Below are positions 56,338-64,000 of a stretch of 64,000 nucleotides of DNA, one piece after another. The stretch is from RBG-16-66-20 sp040752005 (GTDB taxonomy: Bacteria > Pseudomonadota > Gammaproteobacteria > Burkholderiales > SG8-39). The notes below the pieces were generated by a model. The model ran no database searches. It was not told the origin of the DNA and worked only from the letters and a program-made list of their open reading frames with translations. Positions within the stretch are counted from its first letter, which is position 1, and the number at the start of each line of letters is the position of its first letter. The translations under genes were made by a program, and so were the position numbers. The stretch lies in the NCBI GenBank assembly GCA_040752005.1, contig JBFMFX010000020.1:13154-77153 (forward strand). The letters are read 5' to 3'.

Positions 56338-57669
56338 TCAGGAGGCCTCTTTTGCGCAGTCGCGCGGCGTGATGCCCTTTTCCTTGGCGTACTTCATGGC
56401 CGATTCCTCGATCATCGGCCGGACCAGCTTGTGGTCGGCCGGGATCCAGTCGGTGATCACCTTCCACTGCTTGCCGTCCCACTGCTGGAACTTGACCGCG
56501 CCGCCGCCCTCGTGATCCGCGCAGGACAGCTTGAGCGGCTGCATGAACCCGGTCGCGCCCAGCTCCTTCAGGCGCTTCTCGTCAATGTTGAGGTTCTCCA
56601 GCCCCCAGCGCACCTGCTCGCCGGTCATCGGCTTGCCCTTGCCGAAGCGCTCCTGGGCCTTCCTCACCGCTTCGACCGTGACGATGCCGAAGACGACACC
56701 GCGGTTGTAGTAGATCGAGCCGATGCGCGACTTGTCCTCCATCTCGCCCTGACCCTTGGCGTACACGTACTTCATGATTTCCTGGATCACCGGGTAGTTG
56801 GAACCGGAAACATTGAAGCCGGCGGCGATGTAGCCCTTGGCGGCGTCGCCCGCCGGGATCACGTCTTCCTCCGCGCCCGACCACCACACGCCGATGATCC
56901 TGTCGCGCGGATAGCCGGCACGCGCCGCGGCCTTGAGCGCGGTCGGATTCATCACGCCCCAGCCGCGCAGGATCACCCAGTCGGGGTTGATCTGGCGGAT
57001 CTGCAGCCACTGCGATTGCTGCTCGTTGCCCGGGTGCGGCACCGGAATGTGCGTGACCTGGAAGCCGTACATCTTCGCCTGGGCATCGAGCACCGGGATG
57101 GTTTCCTTGCCGTAGGCCGAATCGTGATAGAGGTTCACGATCTTCTTGCCCTTCAGCTTGTCCATCCCGCCCGCTTTCATCCCCATGAACTTGATCTTGG
57201 CGGTGTTCTGCGACCAGTACGTCGTGATCATCGGGAAGACGTAGGGAAACACGCGCCCGTCGGCGGCGTCGGTGCGGCCGTAGCCGATCGAGACGATCGG
57301 GATCTTGTCCTGCGTGCCCTTTTCGATCAGCGAATAGGTGATGCCGGTCGAGAGCGGATGGATCAGCGTGGCGCCGGTCGGGCCCTTGTTCTTCGAGCGC
57401 TCATAGCACTCGACGCCGCGCGCGTTGTTGTATTCCGTCTCGCACTTCTCCCACGTCAGCTTGACGCCGTTGATGCCGCCGTCGCGGTTGTTGATCAACT
57501 TGAAGTAGTCGAGCATGCCGCCGGCAATGCCCGAGCCGCCCGGCGCGTACGGGCCGACCCAGTAGAAATTGGCCGGCACGAACTGCTCTTTCGCCTGCGC
57601 GAGCACGGCGCCCGAGAACCCGGCCGCCGCGACGGCCGCGATGGCGACTGCGAACGCATTTCGTTTCAT
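56338..57669 (-). CDS. livK: Liv-type ABC transporter substrate-binding protein
   Basis: A 443-residue periplasmic binding protein of the type I fold. Seen: a signal peptide (MKRNAFAVAIAAVAAAGFSG to about residue 25), then YAPGGSGIAGGMLDYFKLIN, GGINGVKLTWEKCETEYNNA, PLSTGITYSLIEKGTQDKIP, KKIVNLYHDSAYGKETIPV and WWSGAEEDVIPAGDAAKGYI. It is longer than LivJ/K proper (about 370), like those carrying aromatic or organic acids. The ligand is unknown. Confidence 0.9.
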   Translation of the reverse strand: MKRNAFAVAIAAVAAAGFSGAVLAQAKEQFVPANFYWVGPYAPGGSGIAGGMLDYFKLINNRDGGINGVKLTWEKCETEYNNARGVECYERSKNKGPTGATLIHPLSTGITYSLIEKGTQDKIPIVSIGYGRTDAADGRVFPYVFPMITTYWSQNTAKIKFMGMKAGGMDKLKGKKIVNLYHDSAYGKETIPVLDAQAKMYGFQVTHIPVPHPGNEQQSQWLQIRQINPDWVILRGWGVMNPTALKAAARAGYPRDRIIGVWWSGAEEDVIPAGDAAKGYIAAGFNVSGSNYPVIQEIMKYVYAKGQGEMEDKSRIGSIYYNRGVVFGIVTVEAVRKAQERFGKGKPMTGEQVRWGLENLNIDEKRLKELGATGFMQPLKLSCADHEGGGAVKFQQWDGKQWKVITDWIPADHKLVRPMIEESAMKYAKEKGITPRDCAKEAS

Positions 57670-57740
57670 GGGGTCTCCCTCCTCGAGGAACGTCTAATGT
57701 GAGTATAGCCAATCGGCCGCCGCGGTCCAAGACCCCGATC

Positions 57741-58817
57741 TCAATGGGGGAAAGGCCAGAGCCGGAGCTTTTCCTTGCCGATCTGCCACAGCCGCGCCAG
57801 GCCGTGGGGCTCTACGACGAGGAAGAAAACGATCAGCGCGCCGAAGATGATCAGCTCGATGTTGGAGAGCCACGCGTGCGGAATCTCGACCCCGATCAGG
57901 TGCGAGACCGCGCCGAACAGCAGGTTGAGGAAGATCGGAAGCAGGGTGATGAAGGCGGCGCCGAGGAACGAGCCGAGGATCGAGCCCACGCCCCCGATGA
58001 TGATCATGAACAGCACCCGGAACGAGAGGTCGAGGTTGAACGCCTCGGGCTCGACCGTGCCGAGGTAGCAAAAAGCGTAAAGCGCCCCGGCCACGCCGCA
58101 GTAGAACGAGCTGATCGCGAAGGCAAGAAGCTTGGTTTTCATGATCGGGATGCCGATCACGCTTGCGGCCACGTCCATGTCGCGCACCGCCATGAACGCG
58201 CGGCCGGTTTCCGAGCGCATCAGGTTCTTGGCCGCCAGGGCCATCACGCTCACGATCGCCAGCGTCAGCAGATACTTTTCCGCGGCGGTGTCGAACTCGA
58301 CGCCGAGGATCTCGATTTTCCCGGCGGTGATCACGCCCGAGGCGCTGTAGTTGGAGAACCAGCCGAAGCGCTGCAGCGCCCAGAGCACGAAGAACTGGCA
58401 GGCGAGCGTCGCCACCGCGAGGTAAAAGCCCTTGATGCGCAGGCTGGGCAGGCCGAACACGATGCCGACGGCCGCCGCGCACAGGCCGGCGAGCGCGAAC
58501 GACACGAGGATCGGCATGCCGGGCACGCGCAGCTCGAAGTTGTACGCCATGAACGCGCCCACCGCCATGAACGCGGCGGTGCCGAGCGACAGTTGCCCGG
58601 CGTAGCCGGTGAGGATGTTGAGGCCGAGCGCCGCAAGCGAGAAGATGAGGAACGGCGTGAGGATCGCCGCGAACCAGTACTGGTTGGCGATCATCGGCAC
58701 CACCACGAAAGCGACGACGAGCGCCGTCCAGAACGCGATCCGATCCTGCAGGATGGGGAAGATCCGCTGATCCTCGGCGTAGGACGACTTGAACTGCCCG
58801 GCCTCGCGGTAGAGCAC
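57741..58817 (-). CDS. livM: Liv-type ABC transporter permease LivM
   Basis: A 358-residue inner-membrane permease with about nine hydrophobic segments. Seen: AALGLNILTGYAGQLSLGTA, the LivM hallmark, then FGLPSLRIKGFYLAVATLA, RSETGRAFMAVRDMDVAASV (the ATPase-coupling helix) and MIIIGGVGSILGSFLGAAFI. The start is GTG at 58817, three bases after the livH stop. It pairs with LivH to form the channel. Confidence 0.93.
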   Translation of the reverse strand: MLYREAGQFKSSYAEDQRIFPILQDRIAFWTALVVAFVVVPMIANQYWFAAILTPFLIFSLAALGLNILTGYAGQLSLGTAAFMAVGAFMAYNFELRVPGMPILVSFALAGLCAAAVGIVFGLPSLRIKGFYLAVATLACQFFVLWALQRFGWFSNYSASGVITAGKIEILGVEFDTAAEKYLLTLAIVSVMALAAKNLMRSETGRAFMAVRDMDVAASVIGIPIMKTKLLAFAISSFYCGVAGALYAFCYLGTVEPEAFNLDLSFRVLFMIIIGGVGSILGSFLGAAFITLLPIFLNLLFGAVSHLIGVEIPHAWLSNIELIIFGALIVFFLVVEPHGLARLWQIGKEKLRLWPFPH

Positions 58818-58819
58818 GG

Positions 58820-59758
58820 CTACACCCGGTCAATGATCTTCTCCCCGAACAGGCCCTCGGGCCTGACAAGGAGGAAAAGCAGCGCCACCACGTAGGCGAA
58901 CCACGACTCGATGCCCTGCAGGTTCACCGGCGCGCCGAGCAGCTCGGCGAGTCCCGGACCGATGAGCTGCGGCAGATAGACCTCGGCGAGCTTCTCGCTC
59001 GCGCCGACGATGAGGCCGCCGACGATCGCGCCCGCCACCGACTCGAAACCGCCCAGGATCAGCACCGGCAGCGCCTTGAGCGCGATGAAGGTGAGCGAGT
59101 ACTGCACGCCGTTTCGCGCGCCCCACATGAGGCCCGCGACCAGCGCGACGAATCCGGCGACCGCCCAGACGATCGCCCAGATGTGCTTGAGCGGGATGCC
59201 GACGGCGAGCGCCGCCTGGTGGTCGTCGGCCACCGCGCGCAGCGCGCGGCCGACGCGCGTGTACTGAAAGAACAGCGCGAGCACCACGACGAGCACTCCG
59301 GCCACGCCCGCGGCGAAGAGGTCGAACTGGCTGATGTTGATGCCCCAGGTCCGCGATAGCCATTCCATCGGCACGTCCGGGATGCCCAGCTCCAGCCCGT
59401 GCGGCTGCGAGCCCCAGACGAGCTGCGACAGCCCCTCCAGCACGAACGTCAGGCCGATGGTCGCCATGAACAGCGTGATCGGCGGCTGGTTGACAAGCGG
59501 TCGCAGCACCACGCGCTCGGTGGCAATGCCGAGCACCACCATGACCGCGAGCGTGACGACGAGCGCGAGCCAGAAGTTGACCCCAGCCTCCAGCAGCGAC
59601 ACGAATGTGAGCGCGGCGAAGAACACCATCGCTCCTTGCGCAAAGTTGAACACCCCGGAGGCCTTGTAGATCAGCACGAACCCGATCGCCACCAGCGAGT
59701 ACATCACGCCGGCGAGCAGCCCGCCGATCAGCACCTCGAAGAAAAAGCTGACGTTCAA
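58820..59758 (-). CDS. livH: Liv-type ABC transporter permease LivH
   Basis: A 312-residue inner-membrane permease. Seen: LLAGVMYSLVAIGFVLIYKA, SGVFNFAQGAMVFFAALTFV, the coupling region YTRVGRALRAVADDHQAALA and VLILGGFESVAGAIVGGLIV. The start is TTG at 59758, overlapping the livG stop as TTGA. It lies between livG and livM on a shared message. Confidence 0.93.
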   Translation of the reverse strand: MNVSFFFEVLIGGLLAGVMYSLVAIGFVLIYKASGVFNFAQGAMVFFAALTFVSLLEAGVNFWLALVVTLAVMVVLGIATERVVLRPLVNQPPITLFMATIGLTFVLEGLSQLVWGSQPHGLELGIPDVPMEWLSRTWGINISQFDLFAAGVAGVLVVVLALFFQYTRVGRALRAVADDHQAALAVGIPLKHIWAIVWAVAGFVALVAGLMWGARNGVQYSLTFIALKALPVLILGGFESVAGAIVGGLIVGASEKLAEVYLPQLIGPGLAELLGAPVNLQGIESWFAYVVALLFLLVRPEGLFGEKIIDRV

Positions 59759-60621
59759 TGCGCGACTCCCAGGTAGGCGTCGATCACCGCCTGGTTGGCG
59801 CGGATCTCCTGCGGCGTGCCGTCGCCGATCTTGCGTCCGTAGTCGAGCACCACGACCCGGTCGGAGATGTCCATCACCACGCCCATGTCATGCTCGATCA
59901 GCACGATGGTGGTGCCGAAGTGGTCGTTCACGTCGAGGATGAAGCGGCACATGTCCTGCTTCTCCTCCAGGTTCATGCCGGCCATCGGCTCGTCGAGGAG
60001 CAGGATCCGGGGTTCGGCCGCGAGCGCGCGCGCCAGCTCCACGCGCTTTTGCAGGCCGTAGGGCAGGCGCCCGACCGGCGTCTTGCGGATGTGCTGGATC
60101 TCGAGGAAGTCGATGATTTCCTCGACCGCCCGCCGGTGCTCCAGCTCCTCCTTTTTCGCGCGCCCGAGCCAGAGCGCCTGCTCGAGAAAGCTCGCCCGCA
60201 TCTTGAGGTTGCGGCCGGTCATGATGTTGTCGAGCACCGTCATGCCCTTGAACAGCGCGATGTTCTGGAACGTGCGCGCGATGCCGAGGCTCGCGGCCTC
60301 GTGCGGGTTCATGTCGTGGAACTCGAGCCAGCGCTCGCCCGTGCGCAGCCGGATGGTGCCGCTCTGCGGATGATAGACGCCGTTGAGCACGTTCAGCATC
60401 GAGGACTTGCCGGCGCCGTTCGGGCCGATGATGGCGCGGACCTCGCGCTCGCGCACGTCGAACGAGACATCCTGAAGCGCGCGCACGCCGCCGAAGGCAA
60501 GCGACACGTGGTCCACCACCAGGATCGGCTCGCCGATCGGGCGCGCCTGCGCCGGCGGCTCCGCCGCCGGCGGTGGCGCCTGCACCTGCGGCTGCGCGGC
60601 GAGGGCCACGTCCGGTCTCAC
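59755..60621 (-). CDS. livG: Branched-chain-type ABC transporter ATP-binding protein
   Basis: A 288-residue ATPase. Seen: an Ala/Pro/Gln-rich leader (residues 1-28), then LVVDHVSLAFGGVRALQDVS, Walker A IIGPNGAGKSSMLNVLNGVY, RTFQNIALFKGMTVLDNIMT, signature LPYGLQKRVELARALAAEP, and Walker B ILLLDEPMAGMNLEEKQDM. GTG at 60621 overlaps the CoA-ligase stop (GTGA). A GTG four codons later is possible. The signature reads LPYG rather than LSGG, common in LivG. Confidence 0.92.
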   Translation of the reverse strand: MRPDVALAAQPQVQAPPPAAEPPAQARPIGEPILVVDHVSLAFGGVRALQDVSFDVREREVRAIIGPNGAGKSSMLNVLNGVYHPQSGTIRLRTGERWLEFHDMNPHEAASLGIARTFQNIALFKGMTVLDNIMTGRNLKMRASFLEQALWLGRAKKEELEHRRAVEEIIDFLEIQHIRKTPVGRLPYGLQKRVELARALAAEPRILLLDEPMAGMNLEEKQDMCRFILDVNDHFGTTIVLIEHDMGVVMDISDRVVVLDYGRKIGDGTPQEIRANQAVIDAYLGVAH

Positions 60622-62576
60622 GCCGCCTTTTTCGTCGCCGCGGGCGGGAAGGTCTTCGCGTCGCGGATCTTGAGATCGGCCGAGATCGTGCCGGTGCGCC
60701 CGTCCTCGTAGCGCACTCTCGCCTCGACGTGCACCGAATCGCGCCCCGCATAGAGCGCCTCGACGAGCGGCGCGTATTTTTCGGCGATGAAGCGCCGGCG
60801 CACCTTGCGCGTGCGCGTCAGCTCCTCGTCGTCGGCGTCCAGCTCCTTGTGCAGGATGAGAAAGCGGTGGATCTGCGAGTTGGCGAGCTCCGGCTCGGCG
60901 GCGAGATCGGCGTTCACCCGCTCGATGCACTCGCGCACCAGCTCGTAGACCTCGTCGCGCGAGGCGAGATCCACATAGCCCGAATAGGGCATGTTCCTCT
61001 TCTCGGCCCAGTTGCCGACCGCGTCCATGTCAATGTTGATGAAGGCGCACACCCGGTCGCGGCCGTGGCCGAAGCATACCGCCTCCTTGATGTAGGGGAA
61101 GAACTTGAGCTTGTTCTCGAGGTACTTCGGCGCAAACAGCGTCCCGTCGGCCAGCCTGCCGACGTCCTTCACCCGGTCGATGATCTTGACGTGGCCGTCG
61201 GCGTCGAAGTAGCCGGCGTCGCCGGTGTGGAACCAGCCCTCGGCGTCCTTCGCCTCCCGTGTCGCCTGCGGGTTCTTGTAGTACTCCTTGAACAGGCCCG
61301 GCGAGCGGATCAGCAGCTCGCGCTCGGGCGTGAACTTCAGCTCCACCCCCTTCACCGGCGGGCCGACGGTGTCGGGCTTGACCTGGCCGTCGGGCTGCAC
61401 GCACACGAACACGCTGGTCTCGGTCGAGCCGTAGAGCTGCTTGAGGTTGATGCCGATCGAGCGGTAGAACTTGAACAGATCGGGACCGATCGCCTCGCCC
61501 GCGGTGTAGGCGACCCGCACCCGGCTCATGCCGAGCACGTTCCTGAGCGGCCCGTAGACGAGCAGGTCGCCCACCCAGTAGCGCAGCCGGTCGCCGAGCC
61601 CGACCGGCTTTCCTTCGAGGATCGCGCCGCCGACGCGCCGCGCGAGCTCCATGAAATAGCGGTACATCGCCCGCTTCAGGCGCCCGGCGTCCTCCATGCG
61701 GATCGAGACCTGCGTGAGCAGCGCCTCCAGCACCCGCGGCGGCGCAAAGTAGTAGGTCGGGCCGATCTCGCGCATGTCGGTCATCACCGTCTCGGCCGAC
61801 TCCGGGCAGCAGATGCAGTAGCCGGTAACGAACGGCTGGGCGTAGGAGAAGATGTTCTGCCCGATCCAGGCCGGCGGCAGGTACGCGAGCACCACGTCCC
61901 GGTCCGAGAGTCCCTCCATCTCGGCCGCCGTGCGCGCGCGGTCAATGAGCGCGCGGTGCGTGAGCACGACGCCCTTGGGGTTGCCGGTGGTGCCGGAGGT
62001 GAAGAACATCGCCGCGGTATCCTCGCCCGAGCCCTTGGCGATCTCGACCTCGATGAAGCGCGGATCGCGCGCGTGCGCCGCGCGGCCCTCCTCCAGCAGC
62101 CGGTCGTAGGGCGCAAGCTCGCGCTGCGGGTAGTGGCGCATGCCGCGCGGGTCGTCGTACCAGATGCGCCTGAGCGTCGGACATTGCGGCAGGATCTCGA
62201 GCAGCTTGTCCACCTGCTCCTGGTCCTCGACCATCGCCCAGGCGATCTCGGCGTTCTGGATCGGAAACGCCATCTCGGCGGCGACCGCGTCCTGGTAGAG
62301 CGGCACCGGGATGCCACCCAGGCACTGCGCGGCGCACATCGCGGCGTACAGGCGCGGACGGTTGTCGCCGACGATGGCGAGGTGATCGCCGCGTCTGAAC
62401 CCGGCGGCCGCGAGCCCGCAGGCGACCGCGCGCACCTCGTCGGCGAACTGGCTCCAGGTCCACGTCTGCCAGATGCCGAGATACTTCTCGCGCACCGCCG
62501 GGCGCTCGCCGCGCACGCGCGCGTGGTGCGCGAGCAGCTTCGGAAACGTGTCGAGGCCGGCGAGGCTCTCCACCAC
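60618..62576 (-). CDS. AMP-dependent acyl-CoA synthetase
   Basis: A 652-residue adenylate-forming ligase that activates a fatty or aryl acid to its CoA ester. Seen: the P-loop FFTSGTTGNPKGVVLTH, QLYGSTETSVFVC, EGWFHTGDAGYFDADGHVKI, RVKDVGRLADGTLFAPKYLE and the C-terminal RKVRRRFIAEKYAPLVEAL. It resembles FadD/long-chain types with the extended mid-section. GTG at 62576 has GGAGG 11 bases upstream. It leads the livGHMK message, so uptake and activation of one substrate seem coupled. Confidence 0.9.
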   Translation of the reverse strand: MVESLAGLDTFPKLLAHHARVRGERPAVREKYLGIWQTWTWSQFADEVRAVACGLAAAGFRRGDHLAIVGDNRPRLYAAMCAAQCLGGIPVPLYQDAVAAEMAFPIQNAEIAWAMVEDQEQVDKLLEILPQCPTLRRIWYDDPRGMRHYPQRELAPYDRLLEEGRAAHARDPRFIEVEIAKGSGEDTAAMFFTSGTTGNPKGVVLTHRALIDRARTAAEMEGLSDRDVVLAYLPPAWIGQNIFSYAQPFVTGYCICCPESAETVMTDMREIGPTYYFAPPRVLEALLTQVSIRMEDAGRLKRAMYRYFMELARRVGGAILEGKPVGLGDRLRYWVGDLLVYGPLRNVLGMSRVRVAYTAGEAIGPDLFKFYRSIGINLKQLYGSTETSVFVCVQPDGQVKPDTVGPPVKGVELKFTPERELLIRSPGLFKEYYKNPQATREAKDAEGWFHTGDAGYFDADGHVKIIDRVKDVGRLADGTLFAPKYLENKLKFFPYIKEAVCFGHGRDRVCAFINIDMDAVGNWAEKRNMPYSGYVDLASRDEVYELVRECIERVNADLAAEPELANSQIHRFLILHKELDADDEELTRTRKVRRRFIAEKYAPLVEALYAGRDSVHVEARVRYEDGRTGTISADLKIRDAKTFPPAATKKAA

Positions 62577-62799
62577 TTTGTTGCTTCCCTCCGAGGGCTG
62601 AAACTGGCGCGTATTCTACATAGCGAAAGCCGCATTTGACGCCGACGATCCAGGCAAGCGAGCACCGGCACTCGAGGCGCAAGGCGCACCCTTTCCCTGT
62701 CCTCCGGGGCGGTCGTACCGGCGACGATCGGCGCACGGCTGGCGCGCGCCTGCGGGGCGCGAGAACGCTTCTCCTCGACGCACGGCGCTGCGGCGCCGC
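62577..62799. promoter_or_regulatory. Region upstream of the CoA-ligase/Liv operon
   Basis: A 223-base gap. On the minus strand GGAGG (62592-62588) serves the ligase and TAGAAT (62618-62613) may be its -10 box; no good -35 is visible. The remainder up to the HtrA-like stop shows nothing I can name. Confidence 0.4.
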
Positions 62800-63774
62800 T
62801 CAGTGCATGCGCGGCTTGAGCAGGAAATCGTTGCGATCGGCCGAGACCGCGCGCACTTCGAGGCGCGTTGCCCCCCGCGCGAGCGTGAGCGGGATTTCGG
62901 TTCCGGCCGGCCCGAGCGCCCAGATCCTGCGAAAGAGGTCCGCAAGGCCGGCGGCCGGCTCGCCCGCCACCTCCACCACCGCGTCGCCCAGCTTCACGCC
63001 CGCGCGGTCCGCCGGCCCGCCGGTCACCAGACCGCCGACGACGAGTTTGCCGTCGGACTCCTGCACGTACATTCCGAGCCATGCGCGCGGCGGGCGGTTT
63101 GCCCGCCCGTAGCGCACGAGATCGTCGAGGATCGGTTCCAGCAGATCCACCGGCACGCTCATGTTGCCCTGCGTGAGCCTTCCCTGGTCCAGCTCCTGCA
63201 CGAGCAGCGAGCCGATGCCGGCGAGCCGCCCGTCGCGCGCAACGAGTGCCGCGCCGCCCCACTGCGGGTGGGCGGGCGCGGTGAGTATCGCCTCGTCGAG
63301 GACGTACTCCCAGTAGCCGGCGAACTCGCGCCGGGCGAAGACGCGCGCCTTCAACGCATGCGCGAGCCCGCCGGCACCGAGCACGTACACCTCCTCGCCG
63401 ACGCCGCAGGAGCCGGAGCCCCCGCGCGCGAGCGGCCGAACGCCGAGATCTCCCAGCGCAAGCACAAGGCCGAACCCGGTCGCCTGGTCGTACGCGAGCG
63501 CATGCCCTCCGACCACCGTGCCGCGGTTCGTGGCGATCCAGATCGTCTGCGCCTCGGTGACGAGATAGCCGATGGTGAGGACGAGCCCGTCTTCGCGGAT
63601 CACGACGCCGTTGCCGACCCGCTCGGTGCCGAGGATGCCGGCGGTGAACGCCTCCTCCGGGATCTGCGCGCGCAGCTGCACCACCGCGTCCAGGGCCGCG
63701 GCGAGGTCGAATGCGACCTCCTCCGGGCGCGGCCGGAGGCTCTCGGGAAAGGCCCAGTTCTCGCGCGCGGGCAT
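62800..63774 (-). CDS. Catalytically degenerate trypsin-like/PDZ (HtrA-family) protein
   Basis: A 324-residue protein with an S1C-like domain (about 45-225) followed by a PDZ domain (about 230-315: AWLGMYVQESDGKLVVGGLV, GPADRAGVKLGDAVVEVAG). The protease signatures are present but altered: VLTIGYLV has Tyr70 where His is expected, DQATGFGLVLAL lacks the catalytic Asp, and PQWGGAALV has Trp172 in place of the nucleophilic Ser of GNSGG. No signal peptide is visible, so it is probably cytoplasmic. I infer a binding or scaffold role rather than proteolysis. Confidence 0.8.
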   Translation of the reverse strand: MPARENWAFPESLRPRPEEVAFDLAAALDAVVQLRAQIPEEAFTAGILGTERVGNGVVIREDGLVLTIGYLVTEAQTIWIATNRGTVVGGHALAYDQATGFGLVLALGDLGVRPLARGGSGSCGVGEEVYVLGAGGLAHALKARVFARREFAGYWEYVLDEAILTAPAHPQWGGAALVARDGRLAGIGSLLVQELDQGRLTQGNMSVPVDLLEPILDDLVRYGRANRPPRAWLGMYVQESDGKLVVGGLVTGGPADRAGVKLGDAVVEVAGEPAAGLADLFRRIWALGPAGTEIPLTLARGATRLEVRAVSADRNDFLLKPRMH

Positions 63775-63844
63775 GGTCCGCCAAGACTACACCACTCGCC
63801 GGCGCGCCGTGCTACATTGGCGCCCCTTTTTCCGCGGACCTTTC

Positions 63845-64000
63845 ATGGCTCGGACGACTTCGACCTTCAGCGAGGCGCGGCCGCTGCGGCCGCTGCCGGC
63901 GTTCATCTTCGCCAGCCGCTGGCTGCAGCTTCCCCTCTACGTCGGCCTGATCGTCGCGCAGGCGGTGTACGTATGGCTGTTCTGGCAGGAGCTGTACTAC
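63845..64000 (+). CDS. YqhA/UPF0114 (TIGR00645) membrane protein, N-terminal part
   Basis: The first 52 residues of a protein that runs off the window. Seen: FIFASRWLQLPLYVGLIVAQ, the family opening with a conserved ASRW before the first membrane helix, and VYVWLFWQELYY. YqhA-family proteins are small polytopic inner-membrane proteins of unknown function. ATG at 63845 is clear. It is divergent from the HtrA-like gene by about 70 bases, with a TACATT at 63811 as a possible -10 box. Confidence 0.8.
   Translation, partial: MARTTSTFSEARPLRPLPAFIFASRWLQLPLYVGLIVAQAVYVWLFWQELYY

Overview
The window reads as one contiguous stretch of a GC-rich chromosome, most likely from a betaproteobacterium. The evidence is the gene content: a BtuM-type solitary vitamin B12 transporter, a zapA-6S RNA-EVE block, a hemE-priA-argS-SPOR-dsbA block, a full leucine (liu) pathway, class I PHA synthase, indolepyruvate ferredoxin oxidoreductase and several Liv-type transport genes. 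Genes are tightly packed, with many ATGA, GTGA and TTGA stop/start overlaps. I saw no tRNA, rRNA, insertion sequence, prophage or CRISPR array.

Positions 1-13026 (minus strand) hold a cell-surface polysaccharide/LPS operon. In order of transcription it has a WaaQ-like heptosyltransferase, a WaaG-like glycosyltransferase, an exported Sel1-repeat protein, MsbA, further GT4 and GT9 glycosyltransferases, an O-antigen ligase interrupted by an apparent 1-nt frameshift, GDP-mannose dehydratase, GDP-fucose synthase and a nucleotide-sugar dehydrogenase cut by the window edge. A ribbon-helix-helix/PIN toxin-antitoxin pair sits between the last two, flanked by a 54-bp direct repeat that duplicates the 3' end of the fucose synthase gene.

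Positions 13074-17301 (minus) are a vitamin B12 uptake/salvage operon: sigma70-like promoter, cobalamin riboswitch, btuB, btuM (with a cysteine at residue 80), a BtuF-like protein without a signal peptide, and a DUF71/COG2102 PP-loop ATPase. Positions 17349-25674 (plus) carry a ZapB-like small coiled coil, zapA, 6S RNA, an EVE-domain protein, hemE, a 313-bp intergenic region with DnaA-box-like 9-mers, priA, argS, a SPOR protein, dsbA and a second BtuF-like protein that appears to start at CTG.

Positions 25771-28255 hold an MNT/HEPN toxin-antitoxin pair, then an HxlR regulator divergent from cytochrome P460 and a redoxin. Positions 28292-31166 (minus) hold an MBL-fold hydrolase and PHA synthase. 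Positions 31284-43058 carry leucine catabolism (liuA, then liuBCDE after an opposing rhlE), with a carbonic anhydrase, a thiolase, a thioesterase and a second acyl-CoA dehydrogenase beside liuA. An Lrp regulator is divergent from iorAB (43088-46099). PEP carboxylase converges on a phosphofructokinase (46130-49889).

Positions 49907-53417 (minus) hold two crotonases, O-acetylhomoserine sulfhydrylase and a CoA-binding protein. Positions 54075-62576 (minus) carry a Liv-type ABC transporter flanked by two AMP-forming CoA ligases, probably for uptake and CoA activation of an organic acid. The end has a trypsin/PDZ protein lacking all three catalytic residues and the start of a YqhA-family membrane protein. 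Overall, amino acids and organic acids appear to be funnelled to acyl-CoA, acetyl-CoA and PHA.
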